Made by a program: the position numbers and the translations under genes. The notes below the pieces were generated by a model. The model worked only from the letters and a program-made list of their open reading frames with translations. It ran no database searches and was not told the origin of the DNA. Below are positions 17,369 through 24,148 of a stretch of DNA of 64,000 nucleotides, piece after piece. Source of the stretch: JAAYXE01 sp964391195 (GTDB lineage: Bacteria; Chloroflexota; Anaerolineae; Anaerolineales; UBA4823). The DNA lies in contig CAYMLG010000002.1 of the NCBI GenBank assembly GCA_964391195.1, positions 127,801 to 191,800 of the forward strand, given 5' to 3'. Positions within the stretch are counted from its first letter, which is position 1; every line of letters starts with the position of its first letter.

Positions 17369-18157
17369 TTAGAGAATCTGGGTGGAATCTTCGCTCACTA
17401 CATGGATGATTACACCTGCGCTCTTCAGAGCATTCAGTAACGGTTTGGGCGGCACTGCGTTGGTAATCAGCTGGTTGACTACACTGAATGGCGCCACATG
17501 CGCGAATGCAACTTTTTCAAACTTCGATGAGTCAAGCACCAGAGTAACCTCTTTGGCGTTTTGGATCATCGTTTGTTTGATGAGCGCATCATCCATGTTG
17601 TACTCGGTCAATTCAGCTTTCGAGTCGATCGCACCAGCGCCTAAAAAAAGACGATCGACGAACAATATTTTCAGGTTACGGTGGGCAAGATCCCCGACCA
17701 TCGAGGTCTCTCCCGGCCGGACTACGCCACCCGGGAGGATCAGGCGCACATCCGCCCGATCGAGAAACAAGCCGGCGATGGGCAGACTGGGGGTTATGAC
17801 CGTGATGTTTCGAGTCCCCTTTAAATGAGAAGCGACAGCATGTATGGTTGAACCTATGTCCAAGGAAATGCTGTCGCCCTCTGAAACCAAACCGGCTGCA
17901 TACTCTCCAAGATGGTCTTTTATCGCCCGGTTTTCATTACTGCGCACTGCCAGCGGCGGCTCGTAGCTCCGTCCACGCGCACCGATGGCGCCACCATGCA
18001 CTCGACGAATGAGACCAACTTGCTCGAGCTCATTCAAATCGCGCCGGATCGTCATCTCAGACACATCGAGTTGTTGGGCCAGATCCACCACGCTAACTGA
18101 GCCCTCTTTCTCGATACACTCGATAATATATTTCTTTCTTAGCTCGGGTATGTTCAT
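17369..18157 (-). CDS. DeoR-family transcriptional regulator
   Basis: 262 residues: an N-terminal winged helix (SVVDLAQQLDVSEMTIRRDL, residues ~18-37), the family hinge RRVHGGAIG, and a C-terminal sugar-phosphate-sensing domain with SLDIGSTIHAVASHL and DRLFLGAGAID. DeoR repressors usually sense a phosphorylated sugar from the pathway they control, which fits the kinase and isomerase-like genes downstream. It has its own promoter at 18189-18217 and is 104 bp upstream of the BtpA gene. Confidence 0.92.
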   Translation of the reverse strand: MNIPELRKKYIIECIEKEGSVSVVDLAQQLDVSEMTIRRDLNELEQVGLIRRVHGGAIGARGRSYEPPLAVRSNENRAIKDHLGEYAAGLVSEGDSISLDIGSTIHAVASHLKGTRNITVITPSLPIAGLFLDRADVRLILPGGVVRPGETSMVGDLAHRNLKILFVDRLFLGAGAIDSKAELTEYNMDDALIKQTMIQNAKEVTLVLDSSKFEKVAFAHVAPFSVVNQLITNAVPPKPLLNALKSAGVIIHVVSEDSTQIL

Positions 18158-18188
18158 CTGTGATCGAGTTTACACATAGGATGTTATT

Positions 18189-18217
18189 ATTCTATCAAGT
18201 GAACATTCGCTTGTCAA
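18189..18217 (-). promoter_or_regulatory. promoter of the DeoR-led operon
   Basis: On the minus strand TTGACA (18217-18212), a 17-nt spacer and TAGAAT (18194-18189), close to consensus. The start of transcription would be about 25 nt before the regulator's ATG at 18157. Confidence 0.7.
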
Positions 18218-18431
18218 GCAGATTCTAAAAAAGTGAGAAAATTCTTCCTGGCAGCGGGAATGACGGACGCTTTGTTAGAAAATCGCGATCAAGGGATACT
18301 CCATACAGTTCAGATTGGCGACCTCCAGCCCAGTCGTCTATGAACACGTTGTACACCCAGAAACCACCGCCCGGCTGCGCTACCTGACGGAAGCCTGCCG
18401 GGCGGAGATCTCGTGGATGACTACCTTTCAC

Positions 18432-19469
18432 TCAGGACGCAAACCGGTTCCAATACTCGATGTCGCCTTCATCGTCTGGGTTGAGCAGCCCCGGGTCCAC
18501 TTCGGGGCCGAGGCGGTAGCCGTGGGCCTTCCACAGCCCCGCGGCCAGCCGGCGCGGATTGGCGCGGATGCCCTGGGCCCGGAAGTATTCGCACACCCGG
18601 GTGACATCCCTCTGGAAGATTTGGAAGGCGCTGCGGTTGATCTCCGGGTCGATCGCCTGGGGAAAATCGATCAGGGTGATCTGCCCCTCCCAGTACAGGA
18701 TATTGTAGGCCGAAAGGTCCCCGTGGATGATGCGGTTGTCCAGCATGATATCGATGTTGCGCAGCAGGCGCTTGAACAGCGGGTAGGCCTCGTCTGGATC
18801 CAGGGTAAGGCTGTTCAGGGTGGGCGCCGCCATCTCCTCGCCCCCAATGTACTCCATCAGGATGGCGTTGCTGCCGCTGGCATACTGCCGGGGGACATCG
18901 GCCCCGGCCGCTTCCAGAGTCTGCATGATTTTGACCTCATGCTCGATCCAGGAGGTGTGCATCAGTTCGCGCCCGAACTCGGTGCGCTTTTTGATGGCGT
19001 GCAGCATCCTGGTGTCGTTGATCACATGGCCGTTCTCATCCAGGTCGAGGCGGCCTTCGCGGTACAGATGGTCGTTCTTCAGGTTGCGGAAGCGCCGCGG
19101 GCGGTAGACTTTCGCCGCCAGCCATGGCGCTTGCAGGTTGGGCCCGGCCGTGCAGTGATACACGGAAGCCTCCTTGCCCCCTTTGACCAGCCGTAGAATA
19201 TCGTCGATCCAACGCTGCTCGAAGAATCCGCCGAGCGAATCCTCGATCCACACCCGTTCGTGGCGTGATGCGTTGTAGGTAAACTCGAACTCGTTCTCGC
19301 GGTCGCGCTGCGCGGAGATCTCAGCCTGCACCTCGTGCGGCAGGCGTTTGAATTTTTGGCTGGGATATTCCCTGCGCCCCTGCTGCCGCCGAGAAGGCAG
19401 ATTCTTGATCCGGGGCAGGTCGTACTCGTCAAGATCGTCGTAGTCTTGAAAGCGATCCTTAAAAGGCAT
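18432..19469 (-). CDS. RIO-type serine kinase
   Basis: A 345-residue RIO-family atypical protein kinase. The first ~85 residues are charged and probably disordered. The kinase core shows the P-loop GGKEASVYHC, the ATP-binding Lys in AAKVYRPR, the catalytic loop HGDLSAYNIL and the metal-binding LIDFPQA, which is the RIO form of DFG. In archaea and eukaryotes RIO kinases help mature the small ribosomal subunit; the bacterial role is unclear. It is preceded by a 20-codon leader ORF and a terminator (19585-19785), so readthrough probably controls it. Confidence 0.9.
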   Translation of the reverse strand: MPFKDRFQDYDDLDEYDLPRIKNLPSRRQQGRREYPSQKFKRLPHEVQAEISAQRDRENEFEFTYNASRHERVWIEDSLGGFFEQRWIDDILRLVKGGKEASVYHCTAGPNLQAPWLAAKVYRPRRFRNLKNDHLYREGRLDLDENGHVINDTRMLHAIKKRTEFGRELMHTSWIEHEVKIMQTLEAAGADVPRQYASGSNAILMEYIGGEEMAAPTLNSLTLDPDEAYPLFKRLLRNIDIMLDNRIIHGDLSAYNILYWEGQITLIDFPQAIDPEINRSAFQIFQRDVTRVCEYFRAQGIRANPRRLAAGLWKAHGYRLGPEVDPGLLNPDDEGDIEYWNRFAS

Positions 19470-19584
19470 TGTTCACAATCCTCACCAAGAATAACGAAAC
19501 CTTCGAGGTTCGATATGCCCTTGTGGCCGGATGAATGGGAGGTTGTGAACAGGGGTCCTGCCCGGCAAACCCCCACAATGAATC

Positions 19585-19616
19585 AAAAAGCCACAGGGCT
19601 GAGGTGCGCCTGTGGC
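19585..19616 (-). terminator. attenuator hairpin before the RIO kinase gene
   Basis: On the minus strand an 8-bp stem GCCACAGG/CCTGTGGC followed by TTTTT. It lies between the leader ORF and the kinase gene, so it is placed to stop transcription before the kinase. AGGCGCAC, in the 5' arm and loop, is exactly complementary to GTGCGCCT inside the leader ORF (19678-19671), which would form a competing antiterminator. Confidence 0.65.
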
Positions 19617-19655
19617 CGCCGGACAGGATGATGCTGCGGGCGTATACCCGGAATC

Positions 19656-19718
19656 CTACCCGCTTCCCCGAGGCGCACGGAAAGACATCAGTTTTGCTGA
19701 GCTCACAATTTGTCTCAT
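19656..19718 (-). CDS. 20-residue leader peptide upstream of RIO kinase
   Basis: A 20-codon ORF, MRQIVSSAKLMSFRAPRGSG, with a very strong ribosome site (AAAGGAGG, 7 nt before ATG). It has its own promoter (19757-19785) and is followed by an intrinsic terminator, then the kinase gene. This is the layout of a ribosome-controlled attenuator. Its Arg-Ala-Pro codons overlap the segment able to pair with the terminator. What it senses is not evident; there is no run of one amino-acid codon. Confidence 0.6.
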   Translation of the reverse strand: MRQIVSSAKLMSFRAPRGSG

Positions 19719-19756
19719 CTGTACGCCTCCTTTCCTTCTAAGATAACGTGGGGGGA

Positions 19757-19785
19757 AGTGTATCACCGGCCCCGAAAACCGTCAA
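19757..19785 (-). promoter_or_regulatory. promoter of the RIO kinase leader
   Basis: TTGACG (19785-19780), 17-nt spacer and TACACT (19762-19757) on the minus strand, about 40 nt before the leader ATG. Confidence 0.6.
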
Positions 19786-19824
19786 GTTAACTTTTCAAAA
19801 ACCCATGACCTGCTCCAGATTGGG

Positions 19825-19905
19825 GGTTGGGATAGGCGGGCTGCAATGCCCGCCTATCCCAACCTCTATCCTATAAAGCCTGGTTTACGACTTTGAGGAA
19901 GGTAT
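19825..19905 (+). repeat. dispersed hairpin repeat, copy 1
   Basis: A perfect 17-bp stem (19825-19841 with 19848-19864, 6-nt loop) is followed by a conserved tail with TATAAAGCCTGG (19873-19884) and TTTACGACTTTGAGGAA. The same hairpin and tail occur near 34035-34125 (minus) and 40112-40195 (plus). All copies are intergenic. The rest of 19470-20129 holds the RIO leader unit and a possible sigma-gene leader. Confidence 0.65.
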
Positions 19906-20005
19906 GTCAAAAAACCTGGTCGAAAAAACTGGCCTGGTGACCAGTTCCCCGCATTTAGCCCGCCCGGTATAATGGAATTCTGACTCGCGAGTCATGTAGG
20001 TTGAG

Positions 20006-20053
20006 ATGCATCTACTCAGAGACCATCCCCTTCAGGCGGTCTCCCCACCTTAA
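20006..20053 (+). CDS. possible 15-residue leader ORF before the sigma-factor gene
   Basis: ATG at 20006, stop TAA at 20051, product MHLLRDHPLQAVSPP. A TATAAT box (19968-19973) lies about 32 nt upstream and AGGTTGAG precedes the ATG. GAGACC/GGTCTC arms (about 20020-20043) can form a hairpin inside it. The evidence is weaker than for the other leaders in this window; it may be chance. Confidence 0.25.
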   Translation: MHLLRDHPLQAVSPP

Positions 20054-20129
20054 CAACTGAGCATCCACCTCTCTTTCGTTGGAACAGGCGTGGAGAGGCC
20101 GCCTCCCTTCGTTTTTCAGGAGGTAGCCT

Positions 20130-20726
20130 ATGTGGTCACGACCGGAATCTGACGAAGCCCTGGTCACTCGCTTGCTCCCCAGCCGGAACGGCGACCGGAC
20201 CGACCGGTTAACGGCCTGGAATGAGTGGCAGCGGTTGGTTGGCGAGCGCTCCTTGCTGAGCTTTATCCGCCTGCACAACAACACCGGCGAACCGGATGAG
20301 GACCTGCTTCAAGAAGCGCTGCTGACGGCGTACTTGGAGGTTGAGCGCGGGAGGTACGAACCCCGCCGGGGCATCCCCTTCACCGCTTATGTCAAGGGGA
20401 TCGCCCGCAACAAGATCCGGGAAGCCCGGCGCCGCGAACGCCATCTCTCCCCCCTGGACGACCTGGCCCAGATATGCGCCGATGGCAACCCCAGGCAGTT
20501 GGAAGCGGTGATTGAGCGCCATGAAGAACGCCAGGCGCTGCGGTGCAGTATGGATGGGCTGTCGGCTCAGCGGCGGCAGGTGCTCGAGCGTGTTCTCGCC
20601 GGTGACAGCACGGGTGAGATCGCCCGAAAGCTGGACATCACCGAAGATCTGGTTCGCCAGCACAAGAGCCGGGCCGTCCGCTCCTTACGGGGCGCTGCCA
20701 GGCTGAACCTGCGCCCGGCAACTTGA
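20130..20726 (+). CDS. ECF-like sigma-70 family factor
   Basis: A 198-residue RNA polymerase sigma factor with region 2 (EDLLQEALLTAYLEVERGRY, then YVKGIARNKIREARRRER) and region 4 (LSAQRRQVLERVLAGDST, then GEIARKLDITEDLVRQHKSRA, a helix-turn-helix). Regions 1 and 3 are absent, as in ECF factors. CAGGAGGTAGCCT precedes the ATG. No anti-sigma gene is next to it; the next gene downstream on this strand is the riboswitch-controlled CAP protein about 1 kb away. Confidence 0.85.
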   Translation: MWSRPESDEALVTRLLPSRNGDRTDRLTAWNEWQRLVGERSLLSFIRLHNNTGEPDEDLLQEALLTAYLEVERGRYEPRRGIPFTAYVKGIARNKIREARRRERHLSPLDDLAQICADGNPRQLEAVIERHEERQALRCSMDGLSAQRRQVLERVLAGDSTGEIARKLDITEDLVRQHKSRAVRSLRGAARLNLRPAT

Positions 20727-20769
20727 ACCGGCCGGAGGGCAAGGACTGTGGGCTTCGAGGTGAGGCGAT

Positions 20770-20799
20770 CTGGGCGGGCTGTGGTTCCCGTCCGCCCAG
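20770..20799 (+). terminator. hairpin terminator of the sigma-factor gene
   Basis: Eight-bp stem CTGGGCGG/CCGCCCAG 44 nt after the sigma-factor stop. No U-run follows, so intrinsic termination is uncertain. Confidence 0.4.
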
Positions 20800-21174
20800 A
20801 ACCTCTCACCGGGTAGATTTGGAAGCTTAACAATTGAGACGGACTCTGATATGGCAGTCAGATGCCATATCCCCGGGCTTTACCCGGAGGTTGTCTGCAG
20901 GGTTTTCCCTAGATGAGTTTCACGCTGTGGGTACCCTGCACGGAATTTCCCAATGCGTGGTTTAGGCCATGTGATTTATCAGGGCAGTCGCCCAAATCCA
21001 TGCATGAATCCGCCAGGATTTCGCCCTACGGGAATTCCCCAGCCCCCCAGGCCGGCCGCGTAATTATTTGCAGGCGTCGCCCTGCAGGGCAAAGCCGGGA
21101 TCCCAAAATAAATTTATAAAAGAGTCCGGCAGTCGTGACCCAAACGCCTTGTGTGGGAACCCCCTTAGATGAGC

Positions 21175-21206
21175 GCAGAGCGCCCTGGATAATCCAGGGC
21201 GCTCTG
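21175..21206. repeat. 16-bp near-perfect inverted repeat
   Basis: GCAGAGCGCCCTGGAT and its reverse complement are separated by almost nothing (centre near 21190), followed by ATTTAAATT on the plus strand. It could be a terminator or a protein-binding palindrome; no gene borders it closely. Confidence 0.5.
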
Positions 21207-21517
21207 CATTTAAATTGCTGTCTCTCCCGCACTCCCCGGCCTGGCTCGCCGTACACCACAACTCTCCTGCGGGAGGCGGTTGGCGAGAAGAAGGTCACTG
21301 CTAAACGGTTTGTAAGCCTAACAGAATAGTCAGCAAATTCCGCCGCTTCTGCGCTTACAATGTTCGCGTCTTAATTCACAGATTCGTCCTAAAAGGATCT
21401 GAAATATTAATAAAACACGGCCGAGAAAAACGATAGCAGACCAGCGGAGGCGGTGTCCATCCCCGCAGAAACTGGCCGGGCTGCCGGTTTTCCCGGCAAA
21501 GAATTGAATACTCCTTA

Positions 21518-21605
21518 GAAAAGGCAAACTTGTCGAAAGACAAGGGCGCAAAGTCACGGGTCTACCCGGTGTGTTTTCCACCGAAAGATCGCCGGACCGC
21601 CTCAG
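21518..21605 (+). promoter_or_regulatory. cyclic-di-GMP-I (GEMM-I) riboswitch
   Basis: The signature elements appear in order. AGGCAAAC (21522-21529) is followed by a 6-bp hairpin CTTGTC/GACAAG with a GAAA tetraloop (21529-21544). Then come GGGCGCAAAGTCACGGGTCTA (21543-21563), a variable arm, and GCCGGACCGCC (21591-21601), the closing strand. The GAAA loop and the conserved GCAAAG with the nearby purines are the hallmarks of class I. It lies in the 5' leader of the CAP-domain protein gene (start 21709), so it probably couples that surface protein to c-di-GMP. Confidence 0.8.
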
Positions 21606-21708
21606 AGAGATCAGGCTCAGCCTATCTATCCTTCAGGTGCTCCGCTTTCCTGGAGATTTTTTATTTACAACACACAGAGGCAGACCCGGATGCAAGGTGA
21701 GCGTACAA

Positions 21709-22689
21709 ATGATACGACCAAACCCCTATATCCGGACCCCTCTCCAGATCTTCCTGTCTATTTTGATCTGCACCGGTCTGTGGCTGGCGAGCGCCGCCCA
21801 GCCCGCCGCCGCGGAACCCACCCCTCCCCAGGGTTTCCGCCTGATGCTCCCAATCATCCAATCCAAAAGCGAATCCAGAGCCTCTGAGTTCGTCACCAGC
21901 AATGGCTGGCTCAATCTGGTCAACCTCTACCGTTCCAACGCCGGCCTCCCACCGGTGACCGAGGATCCGGACCTGAGCCTGGGCGACGTGTACCATGCCC
22001 GCTATGCAGTCAAGAATGATGTCCTGGCGCACACCGAAGATCCCAATAACCCCTGGTACACGCCCGAAGGGATGCAGGCTTCCGCCGCCAGCAACCTGAT
22101 GGCCACTTCGTCTATCGACACCACCGACCTGGAAGCGGTCGACTCCTGGATGCAGGCTCCGTTCCACGCGGTGTCCATCCTCGATCCTCGCTTACTGCGG
22201 GTGGGGTTCGGCAGTTACCGGGAGAGCGATGGTGGGCTGCAGATGGCCGCTGCCCTGGATGTGCTGCGCGGGCGCGGGCCGGCCCCGTCGGGCATCGAAT
22301 ACCCCATCGCCTGGCCCGGCGACGGCGCCACCACCCGGCTGACCCAATTCTTCGGCGAAGCCCCCGACCCGCTCACCAGTTGCCCGGGCTACGCCGGTCC
22401 CACCGGCCTGCCGGTCCTGCTTCAGGTGGGCGATGGCAGCGGCAAGCCCAAGGTCACCGCCAGTTCCTTCCAATCGGATGGACAGGACCTGGAGCACTGC
22501 GTCTTTTCCGAGACCAGCTACAATAACCCCAATGCCCAGCAGCAGGCGTTAGCCCGCTCGATCCTCGACAGCCGCGACGCGATCGTCCTCATCCCTCGCC
22601 AGCCGTTGGAAGCCGGAAAGACTTACACCGTCTCGATCACTTATGACGGGCAGCAGGTCTCCTGGTCGTTCAGCGTAGCAGCCCCCTGA
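21709..22689 (+). CDS. secreted CAP/SCP-domain protein
   Basis: 326 residues from the ATG at 21709, preceded by AAGGTGAG. A signal peptide (ILICTGLWLASAAQPAAA) is followed by the short tail-like motif FRLMLPII. The CAP domain is recognised from NLYRSNAGLPPVTEDPDLSL, HARYAVKNDVLAHTED, AVDSWMQAPFHAVSILDP and LRVGFGSY. A C-terminal segment of about 120 residues is a probable Ig-like domain ending in VSITYDGQQVSWSFSV. The upstream frame is open through the riboswitch but not translated. CAP proteins are extracellular; the bacterial function is mostly unknown. Confidence 0.82.
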   Translation: MIRPNPYIRTPLQIFLSILICTGLWLASAAQPAAAEPTPPQGFRLMLPIIQSKSESRASEFVTSNGWLNLVNLYRSNAGLPPVTEDPDLSLGDVYHARYAVKNDVLAHTEDPNNPWYTPEGMQASAASNLMATSSIDTTDLEAVDSWMQAPFHAVSILDPRLLRVGFGSYRESDGGLQMAAALDVLRGRGPAPSGIEYPIAWPGDGATTRLTQFFGEAPDPLTSCPGYAGPTGLPVLLQVGDGSGKPKVTASSFQSDGQDLEHCVFSETSYNNPNAQQQALARSILDSRDAIVLIPRQPLEAGKTYTVSITYDGQQVSWSFSVAAP

Positions 22690-22716
22690 AATCGGGACCA
22701 GACCAGAACGCGAAAA

Positions 22717-22748
22717 CGGGGATGCCGGATTTTCCTCCAGCATCCCCG
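22717..22748 (+). terminator. hairpin after the CAP-protein gene
   Basis: Nine-bp stem CGGGGATGC/GCATCCCCG, 28 nt past the stop. It is without a U-run downstream; the loop carries TTTTCCTCC. Confidence 0.45.
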
Positions 22749-22821
22749 CTGCCGTTAACCGGGATGTATCCCCAGGCAGCAGCCGAACCCCACCCCCGGA
22801 GTTTTGGGGGAGGAGCTGTGC

Positions 22822-24036
22822 CTAATGAAGCCGCGTGCTCAGGCCTGGCTCTACGCGCAGCAGTTGGGCGACAACCGCCCGCCGCCGGGTATAGCTTGCG
22901 GCCTCCTCATCCCAACCGGAACAGGTGATCAGGGTCAACTGCGCCCTGGGCGTCGGTGCGGTGATCCACACATCCTCTTCCTTGACCACGCGCAGTTCAC
23001 GCACCGCATACACATACACCTGGTCGCCGCTGTGCACCCGGATCAGATCCCCTTCCTTGAGCCGCACCAGATCGTGAAAAGGGCCCTTCCCGATCGAGCG
23101 CACGGTGACGTGAGCGGCCAGGACGGTGTTGCCTTCCTCGCTCGGGGCGGCTGTGCCCTCCAGCCAGGCGACTCGATCCCGGATCCCGGTGATATCCCAA
23201 CTCAGCCCCCGGCGCGGTGTTTTCAGCACGGCCGCATCGACGCCCAGAGCGGGGATTTCCACGCGCCAGATAGCATCCTCGGGAGCTACCGGCATGCCAA
23301 CCGCACGCGCCTGCTCAGCCCCCTCCGAGCTGGCGTAGGGCTTCCGAGAAGCTGCAGCCGCGCCCGATAGGGCCGCCCCGGCCACCGCAGGCAGTACCGA
23401 CGCCGCAGCCTGCGCCTGGTCCGGCGCTTGCTGTGCCTGGACGGCGGCCGCTCCCGGAACATCGACCACTGCGCTCACTGCCTCACCCAGCGCCTCGGCG
23501 TGAGCGGCTACCGGCTCCACAGCCGCGGGGGCAGCCGCCAACTGCTGGCCCGACCACAGGGCTGGCTTCGCAACCAGGGCGACCGCCAGAACGAGCAGGC
23601 CAATGAACAGTGCAGCAAAACGGCGCCGCAGCAGGTAACCCAACCCCAGGCCGGCTGCCAGCCCTACCAGGAAGATCGCCGCTATCCGGCTTGGATCACC
23701 CGAGAGCGGGGGCAGCTCGCCGGTATCCGGCAGGATTGCCGGTTCTGGCGTGCGAGTGGGATCTTCCTCTTCCTCTTCGCCTTCCTGCTCAGAACCGTCC
23801 CCGGGCGGCACGGTGGGGGTGGGTGTATCGCCCGGTGGGAACACGATGAGCGTGGCCGTCGCCGAAGGCGGCGGTTGGGTCACCGTAGGGGGGACCGGCG
23901 TTTCGGTGGGGGTAGGGGATGGAGTCAAGGTGATGGCGAAGAGACCTGACGCTTCAGCCGGACGGCCAGAAATCAGCGCAATCAGGACGATTGCCAGGAA
24001 AGCCATCAGGAACAACAGGCGTGAACGGTTAAACAT
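22822..24036 (-). CDS. sortase with internal LPxTG sorting segment
   Basis: 404 residues from the ATG at 24036 (AAGGAGG just upstream). It has an N-terminal signal/anchor, a Pro/Thr-rich and acidic stretch to ~100, then LPDTG at 102-106, a hydrophobic helix (~117-136) and RRR, exactly the layout of a sortase substrate tail. A second helix (~141-160), an Ala-rich spacer and a C-terminal sortase domain follow, with His309 (LAAHVTVRS), Cys372 (LTLITCSGW) and Arg ~385 (YTRRRAVV). Sortases join LPxTG proteins to surface amines. Having substrate signal and enzyme in one chain is unusual. Confidence 0.85.
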   Translation of the reverse strand: MFNRSRLLFLMAFLAIVLIALISGRPAEASGLFAITLTPSPTPTETPVPPTVTQPPPSATATLIVFPPGDTPTPTVPPGDGSEQEGEEEEEDPTRTPEPAILPDTGELPPLSGDPSRIAAIFLVGLAAGLGLGYLLRRRFAALFIGLLVLAVALVAKPALWSGQQLAAAPAAVEPVAAHAEALGEAVSAVVDVPGAAAVQAQQAPDQAQAAASVLPAVAGAALSGAAAASRKPYASSEGAEQARAVGMPVAPEDAIWRVEIPALGVDAAVLKTPRRGLSWDITGIRDRVAWLEGTAAPSEEGNTVLAAHVTVRSIGKGPFHDLVRLKEGDLIRVHSGDQVYVYAVRELRVVKEEDVWITAPTPRAQLTLITCSGWDEEAASYTRRRAVVAQLLRVEPGLSTRLH

Positions 24037-24148
24037 AACATCCTCCTTCAAAATGAAGAGTCCGGGTGGAGCGGGGGGCTGTCCTGGCAGCTCCTGCTGC
24101 TCCAGATTCCGTGATCAGAGATGAACGATCCACGATTAGCGTTGTTAA

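Larger units (their letters stand above)
20727..21517. other. non-coding stretch with several hairpins
   Basis: About 790 bp without a credible gene on either strand. It holds a stem CTGGGCGG/CCGCCCAG at 20770-20799, likely the sigma-gene terminator, an 8-bp stem GATATGGC/GCCATATC at 20848-20871, and a 16-bp inverted repeat at 21175-21206. A hairpin GCCGG/CCGGC lies just before the riboswitch. I do not recognise any of these as a known RNA class. Confidence 0.5.

Noticed and set aside
21330..21581. Minus-strand 83-codon frame
   Set aside because: Antisense of the c-di-GMP riboswitch; unlikely composition.
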